Part shown: in pieces, positions 12,030-27,100 of the stretch
Layout of the letters: every line of letters starts with the position of its first letter
How positions within the stretch are numbered: position 1 is the stretch's first letter
Assembly: GCA_036346205.1 (NCBI GenBank)
Contig: JARFJB010001984.1
Location: 514,501 to 578,500, forward strand
Direction of reading: 5' to 3'
From: Vesta saturnalis
Taxonomy: Eukaryota > Arthropoda > Insecta > Coleoptera > Lampyridae
DNA length: 64,000 bases
Made by a program: the position numbers and the translations under genes
Notes under the pieces: generated by a model
Told to the model about the DNA's origin: nothing
What the model saw: only the letters and a program-made list of their open reading frames with translations
The model's database searches: none

Positions 12030-15000
12030 GTAAAACTATGAGTTGTGTTAATGAAATAGTTACTGCATTTTATACTGCTTTGATTTGTACCTATGTCTAT
12101 AACCCTAAACTTTTTAACAGTGATTTAATGTTTTAGATACTACTGCAGGGAGTGAATTTGTGACAGAATCTCAATTTAACTTAAACTTTAATTTCAATCC
12201 ACAAGAGAATGAAACCGATGCAAACATAGTTGCATATAACTCATTAGAAGTTAATAACGGTGAAAATCATCGAATTAATAAAACCTCTAATCATTTAAAA
12301 AAAGTAAGTGTGAGTTCCGGTAAGGCAAATTGTCGTGGAAGACCACGTAAAGCTTTTGCAGCAATGTATCATAGTCAAATTAGTGGTGATAAAAATGCCA
12401 TTAAGATAAGAATAAAGAAAAGCGATCTCTCAGCACAAGTATGTTTACTTGTTTAATGTATTTGAGAAATCATAATTTTATTTGTTATTAGCTGCCCCCG
12501 ACTAAAAAAAAAAGTGGGAGACGAAAAAAACACAAAATCAATTCTGATACAGATACATCAGATCATGAAGATCGAAAAAAACGAAATAAATCTACAGCAG
12601 TTGTTGAAGCTGAATCTGACGTAACTAGTACGGAAAATCTTATAGAAGAAAGTAAATGGGCAAACATACCATACAAAATTTTACATAGGATATTTCAAAT
12701 ATTGTGTATGCAAGAAGGTTGTTTGCCTTCTCTTGTTAGGTTTGTAAAAAGCTAATTATCTAAATTATGAATTGATTACAATTCCTGAATTAGGAAGTTC
12801 TTTAATGCCCGTTTTATGCCTAGCAATATCTAGAATTATTTAACTATTCAATTTTAATGAATCTACTTCATGATGGTAAAAAGGATTAAATGCCTGCTTT
12901 CATCATGTACTTCTCAAATTATAGTGGATTTCAAAGGCTGATGATTCCGCGTTGTTTGATTTATTTCTATCGTGACAGTTTATATATACTGATGCACACA
13001 ATCGAATCAAAACTATCAAACTATTCCATAGTTTTCAACCATTCGATAGTAAAATATGAATGAATTTTTTTTCGCCTACCGTACACTCAACAAATTCATT
13101 GGAATGGTATATTTGTATTTGGTGGCACCTTTGTAACTGTACTCCCTACTGAATTCGTGTGAAAAGCAAAAGTGTCATTCGTTGAACTTGTGATGTTCCA
13201 CTCTATTCACATCTTTTTTTGTATTCTATTAAATCCGTATTTAGAGTGAGACATTCTACACTTCCACCACTTTTCCGTTTGGTTATACGGTATACGTCCG
13301 TCACCACGGACGTTTGACCTTTTCATCGCCATTTTATTTCAGTTCTCATGCACTTTCACACAAATAAACGCTGAGACTGAATGAATAATTCATAGTATGC
13401 CTAGTAATCTAACAAATACTGTTACTACCAATCAATAAATCTAATTTAACAACAAAAAAACGTTAAAAACCCATCTACATATTACCATTTAAAAAAATTA
13501 TTAAATCTAAATTTAATATTCTCTCTGACCGCATAGAGGTAGCCGGAATGCATAAATATTTTTGCTAGAGTTGGTACAACTCTGGTAGTGAACCTCTATG
13601 GCGCCCCCAATATTCTAGAGAGTTTTTATTCCGTTCTACATGCGGGATTTCCAAGTATTGACTCATCGATAAAGTTGCCGTAGTAGAAACGGACGTTTTG
13701 GTTTTAACTTGGGCAACCTTTTGATCAAAATGGGACCACAATGATGAAGTAGGTATCTCAGTTATTGTGGTAGTATCTTGTTCTTGTATTAGACGTTTAT
13801 CAGTAATTGCGGCTTCCCGTTGTCTGTTGAGCAAGGACTGAAGTTCATCCTCTATAAACTTGTGGACAGCATCAGCTGTCCAAAAGTAGCTTTCTTGAAT
13901 CATGGCTGCTGAAGTAGGGCCCTTTATTGTGATGAGTCGTTCCAGCATAATTAATGATGAATTCCATCGTGTTAAAATGTCCTACTTCACTTTTAAAATT
14001 GGTACATTCATTTGCACCTGCATGTTTCTTAATTTTTCAGTGACCACCACACTATGTTTAAAATGCCCCACAATTTGCCTACACTTTTTTAATAAGTTGT
14101 CTAGCTCATCATTCCCTTTAAATCCGTCAGTTACACATAAATTAAGGGCGTGGGCAACACAGGGATGATGGTGTTTTTGTAGATGCTCAATAACGCCATT
14201 TTTACCTTCCAACCTACATATACATATGTAGGTATAGAATATTATGCAATCAACTTTTTTTCACTATCGCTAAATCCCTCATTTTACAACTTTTGGTCAA
14301 GTTTCGCCAAGATCGGCCATGATATCTAGATGTGTGTCTCTGTGGATGTATGCTGTGTCCACAATAACTCCTTAATGAAAACACCTATGTACTTAAAATT
14401 TTGTATTTAAGCGTTTTCATTTCGCTTGGAGCTGATTAGATTGGAGAGGGGGATTTATTACGGGAAGTTTTTGGGTTTTATCAACCATTTCTAAAACAGC
14501 TGCATATTTCAAAGATATAATATTTATGCATGTCCTGTTAATGTCACGTATTAATTATTCTATTATTAGCAAGTTTGGGTTTTAGAGAACACTATGTCAA
14601 TGCCTTTAACAACTTAGGTGTTATGTCACTACCCACATTATTTATTTATTGCACATTGTTAGAGATTCTTGCCATAAAAGATACGATGTTGACACATTCC
14701 AATATACATACCTATGAAACCTGAAACAGTCAAAATTGAATATATTCCTAGATTTCAATTTATCTAAATCTCAAAAAATGGAAGAAATTCGATAATAAAT
14801 AAATGGAGACGTGTTCGAAAAAACGCTCGGATACCTCGACTGGTTTTTTAGTTGCGCGTTTTTTTCAATAAACACTTTATCAGGGTGTGTCATGTAACAG
14901 TAGCCAATACCAACATTTTTTAATGTTAAATGCAACGCCCTGTATATTATTCAATTTTTGTATTCTTCAGAAAACAGAGAAAACCAACGAATGCTATTTC

Positions 15001-15081
15001 CTTAAGGAAACAACGCTTTTTTCAGAATTATCTGATTAATTTTGATGCATGCGTGGTATTCGGTAGAATATTTCCAGAATA

Positions 15082-15116
<35 letters not shown>

Positions 15117-18100
15117 GGGTGTAAATCAAATAAGGGCCACTCCTGTAACTTTTGCACGGGTTGTTAGATTTTGTTCAACTTCTGATGGATTATATTAGAG
15201 CCAGCTTGGGGTTGTTTTACATAAAAAAAAATATGACCGACTTCCGGTTTCACCGGAAATGGCACGAAAGCGGAAAATTTAAATGGAACAACCTGTATAT
15301 TTTTACATGTTTGGATTGTATGGCTTCAAATACATACAGTTCATCTGCCAAATTTCAACTTAAGCGCCATTTTACTTGGACAGAGTCGGCTTCAGGAGCA
15401 TGTTGTGTTACTAAGGAAATTACTATTCATATCGTTTTACTAGTACTTGAAAGAGCTATTTAATATACATGGTGGCCCATGTATGTTTCTATTGGGAACA
15501 GTGAGTTTTAGTTAAAAAACCGCAATTTTTAAATTTGATCGTTAACAAACTTCAGAAAAATTAATTATTAGGAAAAATAATATTGTGGGGGTAAATGTAC
15601 GTCAATTATCGATAATTTAGATGACGTCATAATGATCTAAAATTTAAAAAAAATGATATTAACATGGCGCCTGAGTTGGCATTTGACAGATGAACTGTAT
15701 GTATTTGAAGCCCTAGAATCCACATATGTAAAAATGTACAGTGGGTTCCATTTAAATTTTCAGCTTTTGCGTCATTTCCGGTTAAACCGGAAGTCGGACA
15801 TATTATTTTTTACGTAAAAAATTCCAAACTGACACTAATATAACCGACCAAAATTTGAACAAATCGAACGACCCGTTCAAAAGTCACAGAGGTTGCCTCT
15901 ATTTGATTTACATCCGGTATATATATATATAGGCAAACGAACAAAACTTTAGTTGATTAATGTACAAAGTTTAATAAATGAACAAAACCATTATTTAATT
16001 AATTATAAATTTAAATTTAAAAAACGACAAAACTTTTTAATTACCAAGCATGTAACAAAATTTAGAAAACGAACAATACTTGCGTCCAAATAAATGCCTG
16101 ACTTTTCACTGTATTCTTTGGAACACACTCTTTCAATATTGCTATCAATGGTTTCTCACAAAATTTTACGAAATCATTTCGTTTTTACAATAAACTTAAC
16201 TTAATTTTTTAACTAGAATAGCTCTGTTACTATTTTTTTTTTAGTATGACGTCATTTCAGTTGAATTACCACTGTAATTCATAACGTATAATGGGATTAT
16301 CGCTTTAATCCTAACAAAGTTGCATTGTAGTATAGGAGTAAATTATACATGAGGGAAATATTCAGATTTATTGCATAAATTAACATTAACAATAGAAACT
16401 TATTTGATTACAGAAATTCGCTACAACACACTCTATACTTTTTTCCCACATAGGTCTTGATAATGAGAAAGTAAGCAAAAACCATTTCACCGTTTTTATT
16501 GATATAAAATAAAAAAAAGGTATAGTTTTATTTACGTTTGTTCAAAACGCCTGACCTTAGCAAGTTGTCTGTCAGAATGACAGTGGTTGTCAGTGTTATA
16601 GTCGTTTGAATTTCGTTAACTGCATACCAAAAAAATGGTTCATTTAACAAAAATACAGATTGGTTATGGAGATAACACACGGACACAAATGGAAGTTGCT
16701 CGCTTATTTAATGAAAATTTTCCAAATTTGCCGCCTATATCGCAAGGGACAATTAGTAAGATAGAAAAGCAGTTTCGCGAGCTTGGACATGTAACGCGGA
16801 TAAAAAAATCAGCTACCAATGCAATAAGTGATGGTACCAAATTAGATATTATCCTTGAGATTGAGGATAACCTACATACTTCTAGTCGAACAGTAGTCCT
16901 AATGTTCGATGTTAGCCATTCATTGATTATTCGAACATTAAAAGAAAATAAAATGTATCTCTATGACATGGTACCAATTCAGGAGGTCATGGAAGACGAT
17001 TTTGGTAGGAAAACGTATTTCTGTGCACAAATGATGGCAACGTTAGATAACAAGGTGATCCAATTAGAACATGTTTTGTTTTGTGATGAGTGCACCCTTA
17101 CACTTTACGGTCATGGTAATCGTTAAAATTGCCGCTATTGGTCTAGGGAAAATCCTCACTGGATGGGAAAAGAACATACACAATACCCTGATTTACTCTG
17201 GAATTGGAGATCATACCATACGTCCCTTTTTCATTGATGGTAATTGGATGGCGATAATTATTTAGTACTGCTCCAAAATAATGTGCTAAGTTTGACAAAC
17301 TTATATCCTGATCCAGCAATACCCACAAGTTCCAGCGAATATGATATGGTTTCAGCAAGATGGAGCATCGCCCCATTACCAAATCAATGTCCGGCAGTAC
17401 CTCAACCAAATATTTTCAAATCGGTGGGTAGGGAGGTGAGGATTGATAGAATGGCCAGCATGATCCCCTGAACTCAACTCATTAGAGTTCTTCTTATGGG
17501 GAATATGTCGAAAGTATTGTATACAAAACTAAACCTCTCGACTTAGAGGACTTAAGAAGACGAATAATGCTTGCAATTAGATCGGTGACACCTGAGATGT
17601 TGAGTAACGTTAGGAGAAATTTCTATTTATGATTAGTGTGTTACCAAGACATTCGCGACGAACATTTTGAACATCTCCTACATTGACATTGATGTTTTTT
17701 TTTTTTGTTTTTTACGTTATCAAGTTTATACACAGTTGCTTCCATTGAACTATCTCGTAGTACTGTGTACTTGAAGTTCTTTAATGCTCATCTTTTTTAT
17801 ATATGAAATATTGCTTCTGTACATTATTATTTTTACTTTGTGGTTTGTGTAAACCTGCTGATACAAAATTACATAATTAAGCTGAATAAAGAATATTTCA
17901 ATGTTCACTGCTCAAATTTTGATATTCTAGCGGTTGCAAGGCACTCTTCTTCTCAATATGATTTAATGAATATAATGTACATTGCCTATTGTTTCCTTTG
18001 CTTTGAGTTTTTCGAATTTGTAACGTGAGGAAATTGGATGTTCACAAATTCATTTTGTACAAGTGCCATTGAAAATGTAAGAATTTATCTGTCTGGAAAA

Positions 18101-21100
18101 CCTGAAATGTCAGGGAATTTTCAGAATAAGGATTTACAGCAACCCTGAAGGATTAAATGTGAGCCGTTGTATCATTACTTAGAAAGATATGTACTTCTCA
18201 AATTATGCCGGATTTCAAAGAAGTATACATACATTGTGAAGTTACCAACAGATTTCCATGGTTTCACTCTCTCATTTTATGAAACAGGTACTTCCGGTGA
18301 GGGTGGGGAGAGTAGACACTCATATATGCAATCTTGAGATAAGTTTACTTTTTTTCAAAATAATAGAGGGCAGTCATAACTAACAAACAACTTATTACTG
18401 TTAGTGCACAATGCATACTTGCCTGTAAGATATATGTCATTTTTTATTGGTTCTTGTCACATACATGATCTTTGACATTTTGGCGTTTGAAAGTTTTAAG
18501 TATCTTTTTGTGAATTTCTTGAACTATTTTTTCATTTATAAGTTTGTATTTCAAGTTTTGGCTCGTACAACATTAAAAAAAATCTGTGTTTGTCTCTCTT
18601 TGTTTATAAAGAAAATTTTACGTTATTGGAATAGAATTAGTCAGGTATTAATTATTCATGTGTCTTTTTGTTTAACTATTTTTAACAAATTACTACAAAT
18701 TTCTATCTCCTTTTGTACGGTTTACATTGTGAAACTGGTAATACTCAATTGAAATAATTGTGCTGTCAAAGTTCTTGCAGTTTGAACAATGTTTGTGTAC
18801 CTACATTGTCTTTTAATGACGTGAATATAGGGTTATATAGGGTGTCTGAAAAGTATGGAGTGTTCTATATATCTTGGTAAATATTTATTTTATCAAAAAA
18901 GCGTCTGAAATAAAAGTTGTCTGGTATTTAGTTCTTCATTACAGGAAGATATTTCGTTAGTAGTGGTTTCTTAAAAAACAAAGGAGCAGCACTACAATTT
19001 TTTTAAATGACAAGGTACCCCTGTATTTTACTCATTTGATAGAGCTATTTTTTCTCTTTTTAATGATATAAAGCTTTCATACTTTTACTGAACTAGTTTT
19101 TGAGAACAAAACGAAAAAGTGATGGTAGAGTGATGTTAAGTTTATTTTAATAATTATGAATCTAGACACATATGATTGCTTTTCATTCTCCAAACAATTG
19201 ATTGCACCTTACAACTGTGAAAGTAGTACGTGCATTTGAAGTACAAAATTACTTATTTACATTGGTTAAATTCCATTTGTGAGTGAAATGCGCTTTTGAA
19301 GTAGACAGAAATTGCTCATTTATCCGAAAGGCAACGTACTGAAATTTTAATGATGCTGGGATATGGAGAAAGGAGGAGTGCACAGACAGAAGTTTGCAAT
19401 TTGTTTAATAATTTGTGCCCCGAATTTCACATTACGCAATCAACTATAAGTAAAATTTGCCACAAATTTAAAGATAAATATTTGCCAAAGAGAGGCAGAG
19501 CTACAGCTTTAAATAATGAAGAAAGTGAAAATGTTATGTTAGCCGTCGTGTAAAATTCACGTTTCCGTTGGACAAATTGCGCGAGATTGTAATGCAAGCG
19601 TCCTAAAAAAAGGAAAAGTGCTACCCATTCAAAGCGTTTGTAATTCAGGAGTTATTTGCAGACGATTTGGATCGCAGATTGGAATTTTGTGAAGAAATAA
19701 CCCACCACCTTGAAAGGCAATGCAAAATTTTACAAAAGTATTATGTTTAATGACGAGGCGACGTTTTGCGTAATCGGCACATTTAATAAACAAAACACAC
19801 GATACTGATATTCAACAAATTCTAACTGGTATCTAGAAGGACACGCCAGCCAGTTAATGTGTGGGCAGAAATGATGGGAAACCAGATTTCGGACCTTGTT
19901 TTTTTTATGGTAATTTAGCGGCCGAGATTTATCTGTATTTTTTACGATTGCAGGTAGTTCCTGCATTAGCTGTTTTATACTCAAATGAACACGAGCCGGG
20001 TATACCCCACGACGGAATATAGTTTCAGCAAGAACGGACTCCACATTTTGGGATTGCCAGTACCTTAATGATACCTTTCCAAATCGTTGGATAGGCAGAA
20101 GAGGTCCAATACAATGGGCGGCTTGGTCACCAGATTTAAGTCCGCTGGATTTCTTCCTTTGGGGCGACCTTTAAAGTAAGGTTTACGTAAATGGGCCGGA
20201 AGACATTCAGAGCTTAAATGATCGCATTCGTACAGAGTAAGGGCCATCACACCTGAAGGTGTTTAAAGAATTTCAACGTAGAATTTATCACTGCCAAGCT
20301 GTGAACTGTGCTCAATTTGCACATTTATTGTAGTTTCCCTTTTTTTGTTGTGTCCAGATTAATATCAATTTAAAATAAACGTGTAAGATTTATTTCAGAT
20401 TAATTAGTTCAGTTATTATGTTAACGCTTTTTTCTCAAAAACTAGTTCAGTAAAAGAATTAAAGTTTTATTTCATGGAAAAGAGAAAAAACATTTCATCA
20501 CATCGAATGAGTACAATATAGGGGTATCTTGGCATTACTAAAAATTGCAGTGATATTCGCTGCTCCTTTATTTTTTAAGAAACCACTAACTAAATATCTT
20601 CCTGGAATAAAGAACTAAATGCTAAACAACTTATATTTCAGCCACTTTTTGATAAAATAAATGTTTACCGAGATATATAGAATATTCCATACTTTTCGGA
20701 CACTCTGTATATTAAGGGACTAAGGAACTATTAATCTCGCGACTGAATGTTGCAGCCCGAGGCGAAGTTGAGAGCTACAATCACTTGAGGAATTAAAAGA
20801 TTCCTCAGTCCCGCAGTATACAGGGTTGCTCATTAGTACGTCAAAGTGCAATATCTCAGTAAATATCAGTTTTAGAAGGAAATGTTTCCGATCAAAGTTT
20901 TTGGTGTTGAAGAGGTGCGTATATTTTTCTATTATTTTCCAATATACGGGGTGCGCCATAAAATTTTTTGTCGCATTCGGATTTATCGTCAAATTTTAAT
21001 GTTAATTTATGTAGATGTTTTATTTTAAAAATTTACCGTTTTCGAATTATTTAGAAAAATATGAAAATCTTGACTGCAGGGTTCCACAAAAATCGGTGTT

Positions 21101-24100
21101 GAATTTCGGAATCTGTATTCTGGGGCTCTAAGGAAACCTAATAAGTTACGTTTTGACGTATTTTAATTTAAAAAAAGTCATCTACAACCCCCGAAATATT
21201 CTTACGAAGTTGCATGATTTCAAACCTCAATAACTTTCTTATTTCAAATGGAATATCCTAATTTTTATACCGTTTTCGGATTTATCGTCGAATTTTAAGG
21301 TAAGTTTATCTTTAAGATTTACCGTTTCGATATTATTCGGCAAAATTAAAACATGATATAATTTTTGTTTTGATTAAGTCAACCGGCTACATGTTGACAA
21401 TCCATAAATACGTTTAATTGTAGAAAATCATTTTTAGACCAAACTATCCCCCATTTCGATCATAACAGATATGCAGTCTTGTCAAAAAAAAACCATTTAC
21501 TTCTCGTAACACCTCAATGCTTACGCTATTTCCAAACGCATGAATTATGCGTTGTCTCATATCTTCTGGAGTAGGCGGAGCAGTTTGATTTACAACGTTT
21601 TTTATGTGACCCATAGAAAAAAATCTAATTTTGTTAAGTCTGGCGATCTAGGCGACCAAGAAACGGGACCGCCACGGCCTATCCATCCTTTTTTACGGAA
21701 AGTGCGCAGGAGCACCGTCATGTTGTAGCCACATATATTCCCTTAAAACAACAGGAATGTTTTCAAAAGTTGGGGCAAATCATTTTGCAAAAAATACAAA
21801 TATTCAGCACCATTCAAACGTTTGTTAAAGAAATGTGGCCCAACTATAAAATCACCCATAATACCACCCCAAAGATTTACAGTCTACTGTCGCTGCGAAT
21901 TAACTAATCTTACTATTTTTGGGTTTTCCGTTGCATAATAGTGATGATTATGACGGTTTGGTCTACCACCCTGAGTGAAAGTCAAATAATAATACATTTT
22001 GGAAAAAGTTAGGTGTTATTCTTTCCATTTCCAACCCCCACTGGCAAAATCTTATAATCTCCAAATCAGAACTCAACAATTCTTGATGGAAGGATGTACT
22101 GTAGTCACGATACTTGTCCCTCTTTAAAATTTTACTAACGGTAGATCGGGGTATATCGGTTTCCTTGGATATTGTTGCCGAACTGGTATAGATCTCCGAA
22201 ATTACAGACAAGAAAACATTCAATTGGTCTACGTCGCTCTTCCTCTTAGCCCTTTAACATTTTTCATAACTCACATTGCCTGTTCTAATAAAGCTTTGTT
22301 TAAGTTTCTTTAAACTTCTAACCGAGGGTTGTCTTCTATCGGACCGGTATGAAAAGAGCGGCCAGTTCTAGCGGCCCTTTTTTCCGATGATTGCCGAAGT
22401 CACAGTAACTTATAAATTAAGTAATTTGCAGCCCACGCAGAGTATCAATATGACAATTTCAGATGTTATTACTATCTAATTAATAATGAAGGTAAAACAA
22501 TAATATGTGATGGGGCTGCCGTCTAAGGGGGTGAAAATTAAGCCAACCCGTAATACTAGATCTCGAAAGCCGTGCATAGTATCAAGTTGACATTTTCAGA
22601 TTATATTACTAACTAATTAATAAGATAAAAAAATAATATGTGATGGAGCTGGGGGGTTCTATTTAAAAAACATAATTTTTACACGATTGAGCTTTTTCAT
22701 TTATTTACCATATCTTTCCAAGACAGTATGATATGTTTACTGGTTGCGAGACCCAACTCATCGGTAAGTATTTTACTTACCAACGTAAAATTATATATAC
22801 TACCTGTATTTCACAACATAAAGAACAAAAAATTTGGACGTTTCTGTTTAAAACGTCACTTTTGACTTTTCGTTTATTTAGTAGAAATTAAATAATTTCA
22901 ATTGTGGTAAATTTAATACAATCGTTCAAAAAATAGTACGAGCATCGTGAACAATAAGAGTTGTACCGGTCTCCGGCCAAATTGGAGTTTTCGCCCAGCC
23001 TCCAAACATGGCCGTCGACCAGTAAACGTCCCTTACTGTTCTTGATACTCAATATACTATTGTTACTACCACACTTTTATGGCGCTGCAGTATGTAGGAA
23101 AATAATTTTAAAATACGCACCTTTTAAATACCAAATACTTTACTAGGAAAGATTTCCTTGTAAAACTCATATTTACTGAGATATCGCACTTTGACGCACT
23201 AATGAGCATCCCTGTATATGCTATTTTTTAATGTACCAAAATTCATCCCAAAGTTTTAAAATCTAAGATACGAAATGGGGGGCGATTCTTCATTAGAAAT
23301 GTAGTTAGATATCTAGGTCGATTTATTGCAAAGGTTTGCATCACATTATCTCACAAGGGGTTAAAATTTACTTTTAACCCCGAGAAAGTAAAAGTGATAG
23401 TTCAGTCCATAGAAACAGAGACTGATACTATATGTCATCTTGAAATGACAAAAAATATATTTACCTCTACCAAATTTAACATTGAGTGTTCACTCTCCCC
23501 GCCCTCCCTAAATACTTCCAAAATTTCTCATTTTCCAAAAACGAATTATACATATTCTGAAGTTTAACTGTTTCTCAGATATAACATGGAAATTACCTGA
23601 GCAATCCTTTACCTCTTTTCTTCTGCATACTGTAAAAACTAAAACAGACATTAAAACAAGAAATTAAATTATGAAATTAGTGTAATAGGTAATAATGTAT
23701 AACAGATGTAGAATGAAACTGTAACCCAGAATATGTAATCCATTTTCGGTATTATAGCTATTGGACATACACAAATACTTCTTATGAAGGAAACGTTTAC
23801 TTTGGATGTATAGTTACAGGTAATGTTTTTATCTATAAATAAGTAGGTATTCAAGTTTGACTGACTTGGAAGTTGTGTGAGGTGAATAGGGTTGTCAGAC
23901 ATTCCAACTTTTCGGAATTGATCAGAATTTAAACTGGTTGGCCGAGTGTCACAAATAGACTTATGAATTTGATGTCATACCAGTCACAACTCGTTTTACT
24001 AATTTACTTACGTCCAATTATTTCGATTTTGTTTGACATTTGTTTGTATGTTTGTTAAGGTTTCTGCATTATCAATGTTTTATCTGAAAAAATTCTGGCC

Positions 24101-27100
24101 GTGGACTTCGGCACAACACTTTCTCGTATAAGGAAACTAACTGTTGCCCGCAGCAATTCCTAACTCCGCATACCTTGCAATATAATAAGATAAACTTGCC
24201 TACAAAATTATTTTTTTCTTAGTCATCCTGTATTTTGCAAATCACTGCATATTTTTACATATTTTGATAGCGTGAGAAGTTAGCTTTAAAATATTTTAGA
24301 TTTGTTTTTGAAACTTTGATATGTCATATTAAAGAAAAATTAAAATAATAATAATCATTTTCGGCAAAACCGTAAGCGCTAAAAATATTCCAATATAACA
24401 GTATAGTAGCTATGTATGTCTACTATGTAATCCCTTCATTTCAAGATTTTATTTTTATTAGAAACTCCGGTCCCGGGTAAGATAGAAATCTCATTAAACT
24501 AATTATATTTTCGTTATATGTGACTATAAAATATGTAAATTTAAAAGCTATGCGTTGATTACTATAATTTGGAATACATATAATAAGATATACTTACCTA
24601 CAAAAATTATTTTTTTCTTATTCCCCTTATATTTTGCAAATCACTGTATATTTTTACGTATTTGGATAGCATGAGAAATTAGCTTTAAAATACTTTAGTA
24701 GATTTGTTTTTGAAACTTTGATAAAAAATATTAAAAAAATTTAAAAAATAATTTTTTATTTTCGGCAAAACCGGAAGCGCTAAAAATATTTAAATATAGC
24801 AGTTTAGCAGCTATATATGTCTACTATATAATCCCTTCATTCCAAGGTTTCACTTTTATCAGAAGCATAGTTATGAGGGATTGAAATTTTCAAATTTGAA
24901 AATTTCTAACTCCGGTCCTGAATAAGTTAGAGAAATCTCCTAAAGCTCATTATATTTTCGTTATATGTGACTATGAAATACGTAAATTTATAAAAAATTG
25001 CCAGAAGCGTTTTTGAGAAAAGCAATTTTTATAAAAAGGGCAAATTTAACCCCGTAATTAAGGGCAACATTTTATTTTCTCAAAAATATTTACAAATCGT
25101 TCGAAAGCATGTACTTTTATTTACAAGTTACGATTTTCAAATTGCATGTAGCTTTTATGGTTTCTTAGTGACAGCGCAAGCGCCGAAATGTACTAAAATC
25201 ATATTGGTCGCCATTTTGAATTGAAAATTTTTACAAAAATTTTGTTCGGTCGGGGTTTAGGGTTACTAATTTTTCACCAAAGATAGACTTTTTTGGCTCT
25301 GGTTTTGGAAATGCACCCCCAAAAAAACAACCCTCATTTCGTTCCCCATTAATTGATTTTTACGAAAGGCCAGTTTTATACATAATTTTCAGATGCCCAT
25401 GTCAAATCTCATTAAAATCGATCAAATAGTCTCGGAGCCACGCACAGACAGACATACACGAAAATTTTTTTGCGAAATGGATGTTTTTCGGCTCAGGGAA
25501 CACGAAAACGTTGAAAAATTAAAAAAAATTTTTTTCGATTACAATACTTTCTAGTAGTATACGTGTATAGGAGAACGTAAAAAGGGTGTGGTAGATGATC
25601 AATACACTGGAAAGAAGGAAACCAATTTTAATGCAATTTGGGTATAGGGGTTTTTTGGTAACGGGGTTGTTCTTGCGTAATTTATCATACAAAAAACCGA
25701 GTTAGTAGAGTTGTGATAACACGACCTGCTTAGCATTCGGTAGGTAATGGGTTCGATTCCCGTTACCGTCTACCCTGTCATGAGCTTTTTCAGGGGGTTT
25801 GCCTCATACACATGTAGTGGCATGGTCACTGCGTATACGCATACCATATGCGGCTATTTAGGCGAATGCTGGGATAGTATTTTCCCCCTCAGAACCCTAG
25901 CTCTGTTCTGTCCGATCCTATCCTGACTACACCCATCCTCAACCCTACCGTGCATATATCCGTAATGTATGTATGTATGTATGTATGTATGCTGAGAATC
26001 TATTATTGTGGCCGAAGGACCTTGGACAGGCAATGAAATATGTGGCCTTTTCCTTTTCTTAAAAAAGTAGAGCTTAGTTATCGATGCACCAGGAAAAGAG
26101 TTTTACAAAGCGTCACAGGGTTGCTTGTGCTTTATGTGTTTAAAAAAGTCCTTGTTTCACCAGAACATTTCCGTTATTATTCATCAGCCATATGTATTTA
26201 CATATCCCTTGTATATATATTTCCTTTCGAAAATTTAAAGAAAATGTATAAATATTTTATTTTTCTTTCTTCTAGGGAATTTAAAATTTTCTCAAATTTT
26301 AAAGACTACAATAATTTTTTTGCACAATTTCACCACTTTAAATACAATATTTTAACAGGTTAAGTATAGGAATAGAGTACTTTTTACTCACATAACGGAT
26401 CCCATAGTTTTTTTTTTTTTTGGAACAATCCAGAGCATAAATTACATCTAAGAATAATGACAGTAAAAAAAGTGTATTTTATCCAAATAGAACGTTTTCT
26501 TGTTTTTTAGGAAATAATTTAATAATTTTTTACTTTGCGTTTTTGTTTGTTACATTTTCATATCAATGTATGTTATTAGGTTATGCAAAGTAAGTAAGCA
26601 CTGGCGAAATGTTGCATTATCGCCCCTCCTATGGCACAGTGTTGACTTGAATTGGGTACAAGAAAAGCTACGTACGGATCTTAAATTACATTGGCTCATT
26701 CAAAACCGTCTGATGGAATGTCAAGAATTAAACTTGGGTAAGACAAAATTTTGAAATGTTGCTTTTAAAACTTGTACTAATTTATGTTAGGTGAATGGAA
26801 AGTTCATAATATACAATTAGCCCTAGAAGCACTTAGTGAGCACTGTCCTCAACTACGTGGACTTACACTAAGCGGATGGAAAGGATTAAATGCTGATCAT
26901 CTTAAATACTTAACTACTGAGTTTTCTAACCTAGAACGATTAGATCTTTCTAATGTAAATGTAATTTTTTGTTAATTATCTTTACTACGATATTTACTAT
27001 TTAATTTTTACAGAATACTTCCGCGATAAATGCACAGCCATTAGTGAGTTTGGCACAAACAATGGGAAATAGACTTTCCCATCTTGTTTTGGCTCATAAT

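Larger units (their letters stand above)
20821..23214 (-). mobile_element. Mariner-superfamily element C with ~125-bp TIRs and nested insertions
   Basis: The inverted tips are CAGGGTTGCTCATTAGTACG and, reading inward from the right, CAGGGATGCTCATTAGTGCG, with TA on both outer sides. The transposase relic is on the minus strand. Between the transposase N-terminus (about 22330) and the right TIR lie two foreign pieces. One is a fragment of the ~137-bp satellite element (22335-22660). The other is a copy of the 475-bp MITE also seen at 47754-48227 (about 22690-23056). Confidence 0.85.

Noticed and set aside
18447..18752. 101-codon hydrophobic open frame
   Set aside because: Composition follows AT richness only. 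No start context or motifs.
26040..26363. 107-codon open frame just before exon 4
   Set aside because: Phe/Tyr/Ile-rich by base composition and not linked in phase with any exon.
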